Shown here: in pieces, positions 1 through 11,491 of the stretch
Layout: each line of letters begins with the position of its first letter
Numbering within the stretch: position 1 is the first letter of the stretch
Assembly (NCBI GenBank): GCA_024196135.1
Contig: JAMQCK010000406.1
Coordinates: 1 to 24,595 of the forward strand
Length of the DNA stretch: 24,595 bases
From: Pleurotus ostreatus/Saccharomyces cerevisiae fusant
Taxonomy: Eukaryota > Opisthokonta
Direction: 5' to 3'
Made by a program: the position numbers and the translations under genes
The notes under the pieces: model-generated
The model's input: the letters and a program-made list of their open reading frames with translations, nothing else
Database searches by the model: none
What the model was told of the DNA's origin: nothing

Positions 1-896
1 GCATCCGTGAGCCGCGTCGTGTTCTTCATCAACATAGCGTCGTCCGCACCGATCTTGGCTAGGTCGAGTACGTTGGCGCCAGTGAGATAGCCCTCGTTCG
101 CGTTGAATGTGGCATAAGCGCGGGAGGTGATGTGGGTGCAGGAGTTGCGCTCGGAGCTGGATAGAGAGTCGCCGAGGACGAGGCAGGTCTGCGAGACTAG
201 CAGAGGGAGACCAAGGACGTTGCTGTACCAATTGGTGTTCCAGCTAACGAAGGTTGATGAATAAACATTCGCACATAGAACTCAAGGTCTTACAAGCCAG
301 CCGTCCCACAAGGGCACTCATTCTTTCCATGGAAGTCTCCGTTTACGCAGGCGTCATTCTTGTAGTCGTGGGAGAACCAGTACCCCATAGCCGAGGATAT
401 AGCGCTGCGAAGGTCCTTGTTCTTGACCCATTTGCTATCTTGCTTGGGCGCACCGCCATGCCAAGCGGCGGTCATAGCCACTAAGTGGATGATCAGAACC
501 TGTTCACATCGCAGGTCAAAAGCGACTGCGTACCAATCCTATTCCAGTGATTCAGAGCGGGCCAGTTCGCGCGTTGCGCATCACACCCAGTAGCGTAGTT
601 GATCTGGCTGTCGGGCCATTTCCCCTGTCCTCTATCGAGACTAGAGATCCTAGTACAAAGTCAGCGCGTGCGCTATTAGAGAACGGTGCAGGGTGCGCGT
701 ACCAGCTGCCGACACTGCCGGTACTCTGTGAGCCCACGATGGCGGCGATACGCCGTTCTGTCATTGTGGAGATATCATCTGCTGCAGCGCGGGAGGTGTG
801 AGGCAGAGTGGTCTGCTGCGATAGGTCGACAAGCAGAAGTAGGGGAAGTAGGTATCGTAAGATGCCGAAGCCGACTGGTACAGTCGGTAACAACAT
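1..896 (-). CDS. Polysaccharide lyase family 8 protein, secreted (5' part, 3' end outside the window)
   Basis: Partial gene read right to left. Exons are 703-896, 534-649, 294-480 and 1-243, and introns are 650-702, 481-533 and 244-293 (50-53 nt, GT-AG). About 246 residues are visible. The first Met at 896 starts a hydrophobic signal peptide (IL RYLLPLLLLV region, about residues 1-25), so the product should be secreted. Joining the exons gives motifs typical of the N-terminal alpha/alpha-barrel of PL8 enzymes (chondroitin/hyaluronate/xanthan lyase type): GKWPDSQINYATGC, then WPALNHWNRI, AAWHGG, GYWFSHDY and WNTNWYSNVLGLP. Family members cleave uronic-acid polysaccharides by beta-elimination. 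The catalytic Asn/His/Tyr region lies further downstream, so the substrate cannot be judged. The single-exon reading 552-896 runs through intron 1 and is wrong, because only the spliced frame restores the WPDSQINYATG motif. A TATA-like element lies 77-84 nt upstream of the ATG. Confidence 0.85.
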
Positions 897-1712
897 GGCA
901 AAGGAGTGTAGGATGAGTGAGCACGAGATCAGAGGATGGGACGAACACGAAGGGAAATGGGGACGAAAGCCTTATTTATGCCAACGTCGGGCGCTTGAGC
1001 GCTCAATGGGCGCCACTAGCGCCAACCTCTGACGCGTTCAGCAAATAGACCTCTCCTTCGCTAACTCGAGTAAACGCGTATCACTTCCCACGCAAAGGGA
1101 AAATAGGCGCGCAGACCAGAAGCGATATAGAGGGAAGGTATTGCGAAGGTCTTGGCAGCTAGAAACGCACTGAGTTAGCTTTGAGCGTGAGGGATGCTGC
1201 AGTCCACTGCTGAGGAGGGCGTTACTGGTCAAAGAAGTAGACTGCCGCTACTCCGCGTAGGCGTACCTGATTCACTTCTTTCGTATGCGCCGCATGAGAC
1301 CACGGGGACGGCGTAGCTCGCGAAGTTGCTCCAGAATGTCCAGCGATGCCATCGCCGCTCGCAAAGCACAGTGCACACCGGTCATGGCTTCCCGCATATC
1401 TTCGGCTTATCCTGAAGGAGACGCATTTGATTCCCAGCATACACACCGGTCTGGCTTTCGGGAGTTTCGAGACTTGGCGGTTGAAAGTCGGGGCAAAATT
1501 CTGAAGTCGTAAATGTGATACATCGCGTGACGGATGAGGACACCATATGTTAAAGCAGACCGAAACAAACGCGCACGGGGGACTAGCATGCAGATTTATC
1601 GTCAGTATCTTTCCTCGCGTAAGCAAGACATGGGTAGATGGTACTATACAGATCATTCTTGTCCATTAGGGTCCGTTCCTCCAGTCATCCACATCAACCC
1701 TCATCCAAATAT
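897..1712. other. Intergenic region, PL8 promoter side and PLC 3' side
   Basis: About 816 bases between two minus-strand genes. It holds the PL8 promoter (TATA-like element at 973-980) and, at its right end, the 3' flank of the phospholipase C gene. Open frames here (for example 1222-1656 minus) show no recognisable motif, no domain and no consistent splice signals. No gene is supported. Confidence 0.5.
973..980 (-). promoter_or_regulatory. TATA-like element upstream of the PL8 gene
   Basis: On the minus strand the sequence reads CATAAATA, followed by AGG, 77-84 nt upstream of the proposed ATG at 896. This is a plausible core promoter position for a fungal gene. It rests on sequence match and spacing only. 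Confidence 0.4.
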
Positions 1713-4541
1713 TCAAGCATCGCGCAGACCGATGCGCACGAACAACGTCGAGAACAGGTACAGCGACATCTGCTCGTCGTGTAGAGGCAGGTGCCGGAAG
1801 CCTGTTTAAAGGATCAGCGTCGTCCGTGTTATACACAGTCTGAAGATCACTCACCCTGCTCCAAGCACCCCAGCGGGATGCAGTACATTGCCAGTGGCCT
1901 GTCATCGTCATCGTCCTTCCCCTTCTGCCGCACCGCGAACTCGACGAAGATGAGCTCCTTCATGTCACCGACGCAGTCGAACGGCAAGCATAGCTCCTCC
2001 TGCCACGTCGGGTTGAATCCATTGTTTTTGATCACCTTCGTACGCAGGGAGACCGTGCGCGCGGTAGCGCGATCCGTCTGCGTCGCTTCGGTAGCCGGGG
2101 AGTAGGTAGTTTGTGCTTCGTCCTTCGCGGGCAGAAATGGCGCATGCGACCAGTCGGGGATGTGCAGCGCGACCTCAACGAAGGGGTCCGCCGCTGAAGA
2201 TTCGATGATCTCGTGGCCATCCTCATCGCGCGGTCGTGGTAGCTGCTGGGCGGAGATTACCTGGAGGCAACGTCAATACCTCGGTTGGCGAAGAGCGACT
2301 CGAGACATACAGTGACATCCAGGTAGTGCTTTGTGCGCTTAGCCAGAAGCTCCTCGCCACCAGGGCGAAGCGCAGGCGGCTTCAGCACGAATCCAGCGCC
2401 GCCGTTTCGACGGAACATCGCCTGGTTGATGATGTAGCCAAGGTCTGGAACACTGTAAGTAGGCTTTATGTTGCAAGAACTCCGCATGCCTACCGAACGT
2501 CTGCCAGTTGATCGCCACCACCTGCGCCCCCGCCGCCCAATACAGATGCGGCTCATAATTGCTCGAATCCAACCTCGTCCCCTTCGGATATATCCTCACC
2601 ACATGCGTCTGCGTATACTTCACCAACCGCGCCATATCCGCATCCATCAGCTTCTTCGCCTTCCTCTCCGACAGCGAGAAGATGTACTCCGGCGAGTAGT
2701 CCTCGATGTGCTCGAGCCCGTGGCAGCGCACGCCGACGGTGTACACGAGGAGCGACGCGAGGTGCATGGACATCTTTGGCTTCGGCTTGGGCTTTTCTTC
2801 TTTGCCGCGGACCTTGCGCCATTTGGCTTTGAGCTGGTGGATCTCGCCGCGGACGCCGGGCTCGGAGTCAGATGAGGAGGAGGAACTGGAGGAAGTGAGT
2901 GCCTTTGCTTCGTCGATCGCGCGTTGAGCCTGGACGGCTTCCAGCTGCGCGGCGATGTACAGGTTCTTGGCCTATAACCTGGTCAGCAAAGCGAACCAGC
3001 GGCGTCAATGGCTGAAATACCTTAAGCAGAATCTTTCCCTTCAGATCCTCCGGACTGGGCAGCGTAGTGATCTTCGGTCTGTTGTCTGGCGGCGCCTTTA
3101 TGATCTTGTCGCCGAACGTCTTGTTCATGATGTCGACGATCATGTCTTGCTGCTGCACACTGCAGTGCACCTCCGCCGAAATGACGACGGGGTATGGCGA
3201 CGTCACGAAGGCATACTTGTTGATAGCTTCGCAGATGTCCTTGACTGGGACCTTCGAGGTCAGTGTCTTGCCATGGTAGACCGTGGGGCCGTCATCGTCA
3301 TCGTAGATGTCCACTGCAGTTTGCGTTAGTGAGACGTTGAATGAAGGATGATCGGCTCACGTTCGACGGTACGGCAGCCGTGCAGCAAGGCGCGGATGTA
3401 GCCCTCGATCGTGCTGACGCCAACCAATTGGTGCCCGACGAGATATGTATTGTGCGATGACGACATGTAGTACTCGGAGATGGGTCGCGTCATGTCCTGG
3501 TGGATTGGCAGGCCGTGCTCCGAGAAGGGCGTGTTCTGCTCGCTGAAGAGGAAGCTTCTGAAGTCATCCAAAGTCATGTTACCGTCCGTCGAGTGCTCAT
3601 TGAAGACCTTCTGAATGTCTTCGGCGGAGAGAGTGGACTGACGACCCATCAGTACACATCTACGCGCAGATATGTGGCTCACCTTCTGCGTCTCCTTCAT
3701 GAACTTCTCGAAAGTCGCGAAGTCGAACTTGGCACCGGCGGTCGCCTTAACGCGTTCGTAGACGATCTCGATGTCTGGACGACGCTTGAGCAACTTGGTA
3801 AATCGTTGGAACGCCTCAAAGTCCAGCTTTCCGCTGCCTTTCGTGTCCGCAAGCTGCTTACATCGTCATTGTCCGATCGGTGCGGAGGGCGTGCACACGC
3901 ACCTTGAACCATGTCTGCAGCTCCTGCTCAGACGCGTTGACGTTCAGGCGCACGCATAGGCGACGAATCTCGTCAAAGTCAAGGGTCTTGTCCCCGCTTG
4001 AGTCGGCGCCCTTCCAGAACTGCTTCTCCCAGAGCGTGTCGCGCATCTGCGTGTTACCGACACCGCCCATAAGGCCAACGCGGATGGAGTGGAGCTTGCG
4101 AAGCGTGCTATCCCACAGCTTGAACACGTCGCGCGTGTCCGCCAGCAGATGCAGCGTCTTGTACTTCCCGTCAATGATGTAGATGACCGTGAGCCACCGC
4201 TCCTCGCAGCCCTCCTCCATCTTGAACTGCACGCGGTAGTACCGCGCGTCCACGCCCGAGCGAATCTCCTTGATCGCCTCGATGGGGACTTGGAGCACGC
4301 CGTAAGTGGCGACGTAGAGAAGAGGATGCCGCCACGCACTGATGCCGCTCTTCGAGGACTCGTACACGATCTGGCCCTGGTCCGCGTCGAGCTTGACCTG
4401 CATCTTCTTCTTTTTCTTCTCGGAGATCTTCGTCATGGGCGTGCCCTTCTGCAGGAGGTCGGGCACGGAGAGGTCGGCGAGGTTGAGGTGCCCGCGACCG
4501 CTGGACTCGGCGCCGAGCTTGGTCGCGGCGGCGCTGGACAT
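1713..4541 (-). CDS. PLC1: Phosphoinositide-specific phospholipase C (delta-like), 9 exons, 812 aa
   Basis: Exons are 4340-4541, 3903-4288, 3683-3856, 3361-3637, 3021-3313, 2494-2971, 2311-2444, 1855-2260 and 1713-1801; introns are 45-53 nt and phases close to 812 codons plus stop. The family hydrolyses PIP2 to inositol trisphosphate and diacylglycerol, Ca2+-dependently, at the plasma membrane. Domains in order are: lysine-rich start then PH (about 45-165), EF-hand region (DSSGDKTLDFDE and DTKGSGKLDFEAF), X (about 300-445), a linker with an eight-Ser run and Lys/Pro stretch, Y (about 512-640; SSNYEPHLYW, INWQTF) and C2 (about 650-805; NNGFNPTW). Catalytic residues fit: His316 in SSHNTYL, Glu346/Asp348, and His396 in EVHCSVQQQ. 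The first intron (4289-4339, 51 nt) preserves the frame and could be read through; removing it gives the family-like SGIIPIEAIKEIRSG. The exon-3 acceptor is a tandem NAGNAG site. Confidence 0.93.
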
Positions 4542-4841
4542 GGTGGGAGACGTGAAAGGAGTTCAGTATATTCAGGCAGGGTGTAGGTGATGGTGGTAGA
4601 GGACAAGAGGAGGCGCTGCGCATTCCCCAGCCCGCGTCCTCGTGTAGGTATCCATCGATGACCGGAGGTCGAGCAATGACAGCCCCGTTGTTTGCTTGTT
4701 GCCTTCTCAACATTACATGACGACATGGACAAACAGGCGCCCATATGTTGAACTTCCCGTTCATCCCAGCGCAAGATGAACAGGAGATTGTACAGATACA
4801 ATATGCAGATAATGCGGAAAGTATGAGCGACAATGCACAGA

Positions 4842-6293
4842 TCAGCCGACCTTCCACACCTCCAAGCCACCCTCGCCTCCTATCGCCGCAACTCCCTTCT
4901 TCCAGTCAATGCTCAAGATCTTCTTCTGCCCATCCCACACCTTGAAGCTCGACATCGCCGCCTTTGTACTGCGCAAATCCCACAGCCGCGCGACACCGTC
5001 GTACGCACCAGTCATCGCCTGGTGGCCTTCAACGCCGGCGACAACACACGAGGGAGTCGCGGGGTGCGGGAGCGTAGACACTGTCGCTGCGACCGCGCCC
5101 GTATCCCTCGTGTCGTATACGGCGACCGTGCGATCGGTCGAGGCTGCAAGGACGGTGATGCCGTCTGTTGACAAGGTCAAATCGAGGAAGGGTTTCTCGG
5201 CGGCGTTCTGTGGACCGGGTCAGCCTGAAAGCAGACGAAACAGATAGAGGAAGGGCGTACTATAGTATGAGCGCAGACACCGTTCTCCACGTCCCACACC
5301 CTCACGGTCGAGTCAAACCCGCAGCTGTACGCACGGTTCGTGTAGTCCGGTCCGAACACGACTCGCGATACGCGCGCCGTATGCGACTTCAGCACCGACA
5401 ACGGCGCCTTGCGCTTCGCCTTCCTCTCCTCCCCATCTCCGCCCACCTTCCTGCGCTTTTTCCTATCGGGGCCAGCCGCAACCTCCGGGACCTCGTCAGA
5501 AGGCGGTATGGTCGTATCCCAGAGACCGATCAGGCCGTCCCAGGACGAGGTGAGCAGATGCGAGCCGGCAGTGTTGGATGCGATGGAGGAAAGGGGTTGT
5601 GTATGGAGGTGGAGGGTAGCGAGAGGAGTCGTGGTCTTATTTGCGAACGACACGCGGGATATTTGCGCGGTCAGATCGTGCGAGGAGCTCGCGATGAGGT
5701 GGCTAGACTCGTCCTCGGCGTCCGTAGGCGAGGGGACGGCGCAGACGGAGGTGATGGGTGCAGAGTGAAGGGGATGCTGGGTGACGAGGTTCTGCGAGTA
5801 GTCGAAAGCGCGGACGTGACCGTCATACGACGCAGTCAGGAAGTGCCTGGCAACTGATCAGATGCAGCAGGGGGAAGGGAAACGCCCGACGCACCCAGGG
5901 ATCGCACAGGACACGGACGACACCCAGTCCTCATGCGGCATATCCGACATCTTCTGCGGGGGAAGCACCGACTCAATGTACTCCAGCTCCAGCGTTTCTT
6001 CCTACGAGCGCATCTCAGCATCCCTCTTCATCCAGAGTCGAGCAGCTACAACTCACCTCCCCCACCCCATGTTCCGCGCACCATTCGCCGATCGTCGTGC
6101 GCAGAACCTCCCCCCTCACAATGAAGTCAAAGGGGACCGGCTTCGCTAGCGAGAGCGCCTTGTTGACGAGTTGCGAGAGCTGATACCGCCGCCATGACGC
6201 GGGAAGCATGAACTTTTGGGAGGGGAGCGGGTAGGGTGTCTGTGTCGTGAAGACGACTGGGTGCGACACCACACTCGACGATGCGGTGGCCAT
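4842..6293 (-). CDS. YTM1: Ribosome biogenesis protein Ytm1 (WDR12 homolog), 4 exons, 431 aa
   Basis: Exons are 6057-6293, 5895-6001, 5261-5846 and 4842-5207; introns are 55, 48 and 53 nt, and the phases close to 431 codons plus stop, the usual Ytm1 length. Ytm1 works in the nucleolus with Nop7 and Erb1 (the PeBoW complex) in 60S subunit maturation; its N-terminal NLE domain is known to be pulled on by the Rea1/Mdn1 ATPase. Seen here: an NLE-type N-terminus (VVFTTQTPYPLPSQKFMLPA, about residues 11-80), a join reading GVGE|ETLELEYIESVLPPQ, then WD40 repeats from about residue 100 (HFLTASYDGHVRAFD, TSSWDGLIGLWD, SCGFDSTVRVWD, AASTDRTVAVYD, TGAYDGVARLWD). A basic insert (RKKRRK, AKRKAP) between two repeats could be nuclear localisation. 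Start chosen at 6293 because upstream Met codons in this frame add only unrelated sequence. It lies 300 bp upstream of the PLC gene, both on the minus strand, and is divergent from the next gene. Confidence 0.95.
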
Positions 6294-6893
6294 TTTGTCG
6301 GATGGTTCGCGTTGGGTGCTTGAGTAGGGGGAAGGGGGAACAGGTACGCGAGCGTCAAGCTCAATGCTGATCCCAAAATTTTGATCGGGGTGTGATGGGA
6401 TCACGTGCATGTGACAAGCGCGCCACACTGTAATTAGCGCCCAAAAAGGTACAATAGATAGTCTCGTAAACCATCCTCCAGTATTTCTTGCATTGTTCCT
6501 CCATGTACGTCTTTCTTGGTCGACTTTGGCTAAACTTGAGCCGTTTATGTTGGAAGGAAAATTGGCAAAGAGGCGACACTGCGACATATGCCTTTTAGAA
6601 CTCATCGACTCAAGGCGAGATTCAGATCTGCCCGAAACAGCTCACGGTACGCCGCAACTTTCTCTTCTCCGCTAGAGGCTTGAAACGAGAAGATGGGAGC
6701 CTACGTACACACGGCATAGACATACAGACGAAGACGCATACATACAAGGCCCGAGTCATCCGAATGTGGGCGCCCCTCGTGCACCTTTGAGTGGGAATTC
6801 ATGCCCCATCGCTCCCAAGCTGCCTTCTGACTCCTTCGCTCGTCTGCGAACTTAGTTCTCGTGCTCCTCTCCTGCTCGCTCACCCGTCCCGAT
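6294..6893. promoter_or_regulatory. Divergent intergenic promoter region (YTM1 minus / coiled-coil gene plus)
   Basis: About 600 bases separate the YTM1 start from the start of the next gene on the plus strand, so both promoters must lie here. A CACGTG E-box followed by CATGTGA sits at 6401-6413, about 108 nt upstream of the YTM1 ATG. No convincing TATA box and no ORF with recognisable motifs were seen. Confidence 0.4.
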
Positions 6894-8725
6894 ATGCAGC
6901 GATCGACGACGCCATCGAGGCCTGCGATGCGCTGGAAGGACAGGGTGCGGCCGAAGTTACGCGAGAGATACGCGGAGAAGCACGAGCTGCTAAGGGCTGA
7001 ACTCGAAAAAGCGTACGATGCGCTTCAGCCCTCGGAGCGAATCCTGAGGAAGCCGCAGATGCTGCGGGAGTTCGAGGAGAAAACGCAGCGTCTGAAGGAA
7101 CAGGAGGATGCCGAATGGATGAAGATGGTCGAGGACCGCGTGAACTGGCGTGTCATGGCGGCGGAGTCCCAGGATCGAGCGACATCCGTCGAGAGCAAAC
7201 TGCGTAATGGACTGCAGCTGGCTCCACTAGCGAAGCGGACACTAGAGTTGGAGGAAGCAGGCGTGCTGGCGGACGATGATCAAGCCCTGCATGATTATCA
7301 GCGATGGCTGGATCCAGAGATACGAGAGAAAAGGGAAGCAAAGTGCGTGAGCGATCCAAAATTGGTCCAGCGTTCTGAATCTGACGTGACCCTCGTCCTT
7401 CCTTTGCAGCATACGGGATGGAGCAATCTGGGAAGCCAAGGATCGCCGCATCCCCCTTCGAGTTGTTAATCCCGACCCCGACATGGAGGCAACATTCTCA
7501 GAACTACCTTGGTCGCACCCTCTGCCAGGGCGCAGCAGACCATTGGGACATTCTGGCGACCCCTCCGACGCCTATGAGACGGATCCTCACGCGGCTTCTC
7601 CACTTGTATCGGGAAACCCGCCGCCGCGCCGGACGCGGCTAGTGAGGGAGCAACCGAGGAGTCGCACGCGACAAAAATCAGAGCCGGCGCAACAGTCGAG
7701 AAATCAGCCTGTATCTGCGCCTCCCATAGCGCAGCAGCGCGAGTCGCCCTCAAGGGGGCAAGCTCGTAGCCGTGTCCCAGCGTCCGTCCCTGCTTATCCA
7801 CCGAACGGACCTCGAGGTGCGGCACCTATGCCCACTACTCATAGGGCATGGAGCGCGGAGGTACAGCAGAGCAGGTACGAGATCTGGAGACCAGCTACTT
7901 CGCAAGACGTCAGTAATACCTCACGTCCACGCGCGCGAAGTCATACGCATACCAGCCCACGCCGACGGCCCACCGACACGCTCTTTCGCTCGTCAAGCGA
8001 TAGCTCTGCCGCTCCGCCACTTCCTCCAAAGGATTTCCCCAGCCTCTCGCTTCCCCACCACACCTTGACGCGAGATCCCTCTCATCGCTCGCCGGCGACC
8101 CGGCTACCTCAGGTGGAGACAGATGCATCCGGCAGTCATCTTCGTAGGCCTCGCGCCCGACGAACGGCACTAATCACATCGGAAGATGCTCATGCAAGGC
8201 CCGGAAGCCCACCTTCTCGCCACAGCAACGTCGCGTCTGGCGCATCGCCATACCATGAGCCCCGAGTAGTCGACGGCGTGTCGGGCTCCGCGATACCTTC
8301 GAGGTCGGGTGCACGCACGACGAGGGGGGACGAGGCAGAGAGAGACAGGTTGGAAAGGGTGCTGGCGGATCTGGCGGATGAGGAAGAATACCACCTCCCA
8401 AACACCAAGCGCAGGATCCAGACAGAGCTCGACGACGAATTCGATATGAAGGGCCAAGTGTGGAGGTTAAAAGGCAAGTCGCTGCTCGTCGTACTATATC
8501 GTGCTGGTGCTGACCAATTTTCCCACAGTATACGAGGCCAGGCGGGCCCGGGACGATGTGATAGACTGCGAGAGAGGGTATCGGCCGAGGAAGGATATGC
8601 TTGCAGCAAGGGCAGCGTTGAAGAAGGCGACGGACGAAGAAGAGCAGCTGCGGCACGATTTCGTAGAGATATTGGACCGATGGGAAGAGGCGCGGAAAAG
8701 GGTGATGAGCAGCCTGCGTTTGTAG
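6894..8725 (+). CDS. Unrecognised coiled-coil/disordered protein, tandem paralog A, 3 exons, 569 aa
   Basis: Exons are 6894-7342, 7410-8473 and 8529-8725, closing to 569 codons plus stop. No known family recognised. Residues 1-150 are charged and helical (MRWKD, then long Glu/Lys/Arg stretches) and contain PLAKRTLELEEAGVLADDD (111-129). Residues about 165-450 are low-complexity, rich in Pro, Ser, Arg and His and probably disordered. Residues about 455-569 are again charged and helical, with DEFDMKGQVWRLK before the last intron and ALKKATDEEEQL and DRWEEARKRV after it. Both end domains match the next gene downstream, so the pair arose by tandem duplication. The second intron (8474-8528) starts with GC (AAAG|GCAAGT), whereas the paralog has GT at the same place. 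The start was placed at the first ATG in frame, where the two paralogs align (MRWKD/MKWKD). Function unknown; a scaffold or cytoskeletal role is only a guess from coiled coil plus disorder. Confidence 0.75.
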
Positions 8726-8983
8726 GCTTCGCATGTCGTGTATGTATAGCGAATATAGCAGTATTGTGTTGTTGACTGGAGAGCTCAGCCTGCGACCGCC
8801 GTGCCGACCGGGTGATGATGTTTGCGTGCAGGTTGAATGCTGCAATGATGCCGAGAAAAAGAAGAGCGGTCCTGCACATGACAGGTAGTGCAAACACATA
8901 TCCAATGCTACCCAAACTTGCTTCTCTTCTTCGAGTCATCACTCACACGTCTGCATACGCCCGACACCCCAGCGTCGCCCGAG

Positions 8984-11491
8984 ATGCTGGGCGTCGAGCG
9001 CTCGCACACGCCCCGGACACCGATGAAGTGGAAGGACTGGGCGGAACAGAAGCTGCAGACGAAGTACGATGAGGCGTGGAAGAAGTCATCCGCCGACCAC
9101 AGGAAGACACTCGCAACGCTGGAGAGAGCCGATCTTTCAGCGCACGAGATCATTAGGAAACAGCAGAACGAGATCGAGCTGTTCCGCCAGCGCGAACGAC
9201 AGATGATTCTTGGGGCGCAACAGGAGTGGGACAAGTGGGTCCGCGATCGATATGCGATGTATATGTACAAGCCGGTGATCGAGGGCAGGGCGAAGGCGCT
9301 GAGCGGAATGGAGGCATCCGGCGAGCTTCTGGGTCCGTTGGCGAAGCGCACACACATGGTGAGCGAGGCGGGCGTCTTGGCGGACGATGACTATGCCATG
9401 TTCAACGAGCGAGCGAGGAACTATCGTGGGGTCCCCGACGGTGCGATGCCTTCGACGTTTGCCTGCCGTTTGCTCATCAGATTGCAGAGCCAAACACCCC
9501 GGTCTCGGATGCGTGGTGGTCGCCCCCAGCGGATATCGCTTATTCTCCCTCGCCCGGTTCGGGCAGCTCCTCTGAGGTGGAGGGAGAATCGCGCAGGGAC
9601 ATCGACAAGCCGGAGTCATCACGGGAGAGACCCCTCTGGATGCGTGCCATGTGCGAGCGCAGAGCGGAATGGCCACATAGCTCTCCATCACCTCTTCCAC
9701 CACCTCCGCCGCCGCGGATCGACGCTGAAATTCGTTCCATGTCTTCTTCCGAATGGGAGTCATCCTCGGACGAAAGCAATACCGAGACCAATAGCGACAG
9801 TGACAATGGTGACAGTAGGTTCTCCGTGGGCCAGGGCCAGATATTCCATAGATCCCGGACGTACGAAGCACTCGGTGGCCCTTCGTACACGATTGCGGAC
9901 CTGCCCTGCGGATATTTGAGCGAGCGAGAGCGGGGTCCAGTGGCGGATACGCACAAACAAAGTGGTGTTATCCATCATTGGTCGTCAGACGACGACTCAT
10001 CGTCATCCGAGGGGCACGCTGTCTATCCAAGTTCGCGGCCCAATTCAGAGGAACAGACGGGCGGCACCGCAAGAGGACGTTGCGACTGCGAAGCATCGGT
10101 ACCCGCTCCTGCGCGCGCGTCTGGAATTCGTTTCATCCAACCCCCACCCAGGACCTCTTCGCTCTGGGCGTCGAGGTCGTTATGGGAAGCGCAGAGCGAC
10201 GTCGAGCGTCAACACGGCGGCGCTGCTTTGAATTCTCGATCAACTAATCTCGCGTCGATGTCTCGGATGGACTTACCTGACAACCAACCCTCAACGGTCT
10301 ACGCGCAGCAGGTAGATGCATGGCAGACTCACAGGAGCTTTGGCGCATCCTCAACGTCTAGAGGGCCGCAGAACATGACTGCTCGAGAGCGTCGCGCGCA
10401 CGGTCTATACACGCTTGCGCCGGTTCGTGGACCACCCCCGGACGAACCGCTGCCCAATGAGCCCCAGTCAACGCGAAGAAGCAGAGGCTTCCCCGGGACA
10501 ACGGGTCCACGATCTCGCCATGCGTCCAATCCGCTAGCAAAGCTAGGAGCTAGCATAGCTCACGCCTTTGCGTCGACTTCCCGTTCGCGCGACCTTCGCG
10601 CACAAGAACTGGGGCGGCATGCGGGTGCATTAGGCACAGGAGAGAGATCTCCGTCGCCGAAGATTCCCGCTGCCCGCGTAGTGGATGACTTGTCGTCCGG
10701 TTTTCCCGTGCATAGGGCATCAGCCCCCGTCAACCCTTCGTCCGCGGCTGCTGCTTTTCCGGCGCCGCGCGAACGAGAGCGCAGTCGCTCTTTCCATGTT
10801 GGAGATCGCAGAGGTGTTGGCTATGAGCCTCCGAGAGTCCACCACGCCCCTATGCCACCTTCGCTGCCTAGCATTGCCGGAGCATTCTTTGGCAACGGCG
10901 TGACTCTTCCACCGCCGCCCATTGTTAACAGCACCGCGAGTTCGAGTGGGGACCCTTTTCCACCGTATAGCAACAAAGTTCTGGAGCTACCGCCGCCGTA
11001 CGAGGAGAGATGGGCGGGGATGGTGGCGAACGGGGACGCGACGCCAGGGACAAGGGAGTCTGGGGCACGTGCTATCCGAGACAGCATCGTCGAGATGACC
11101 GAAGCGGCTCAGCGTCCAGCATCGCTCCTCCAAGAGATCGACGGTTACGTGAACGCGATGGTGCTAGCGACATCGACTTCGTCGCCGGGGCTTCGGTTCG
11201 CGACGGACCTCGATCGCGAGACCTTCAACATGGGCCAGAGATGGTGGTTGAAATGTGAGTCGCCCTCACGCCGACTTCCGCAGGTCGCTGATTGACATTT
11301 TCGCAGTCTGGGAGGCCGACCAAGCGAGCCGCAGGTTGGCGCAGTTGACGCGGGAGGGGTTGTACGAGGAGGCGCTACAGCAGAGGTTGGTCTTGAGGAA
11401 GGCGATGGCCGAAGAGAAGGTCCTGGTCGGCAAGTTCGAGAGACAATTTGCTGAGTGGCAAAGAGCGCGTGCGGAGGCGCAGGACAGTTGA
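8984..11491 (+). CDS. Unrecognised coiled-coil/disordered protein, tandem paralog B, 3 exons, 802 aa
   Basis: Exons are 8984-9440, 9488-11254 and 11307-11491; introns are 47 and 52 nt, and the frame closes to 802 codons plus stop. It shares with the upstream paralog the start (MKWKD at 14-18), a helical N-terminal domain, GPLAKRTHMVSEAGVLADDD (117-136) and the C-terminal pair RETFNMGQRWWLK | FWEAD, then LVLRKAMAEEKVL and FAEWQRARAEA. The middle (about 155-690) is long and disordered, with acidic Ser/Asp clusters (SSSEWESSSDES, WSSDDDSSSSEGH) and Pro-rich stretches. Those clusters would suit CK2-type phosphorylation and are missing in paralog A. The last intron has the same position and phase 1 as in A but a GT donor. 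The first intron boundary (9441/9487) was picked to join exon 1 to the PNTPVSDAWWSPP frame; a nearby donor is possible. It starts 258 bp after paralog A. Function unknown. Confidence 0.75.

Noticed and set aside
552..896. Single-exon reading of the PL8 start
   Set aside because: It runs through a clear intron (650-702). Only the spliced frame gives the conserved WPDSQINYATG block.
1222..1656. Minus-strand ORF of 144 codons
   Set aside because: No motif, no splice context, intergenic position.
3500..4586. Long plus-strand ORFs opposite the PLC gene
   Set aside because: Mirror frames of GC-rich exons; no motifs of their own.
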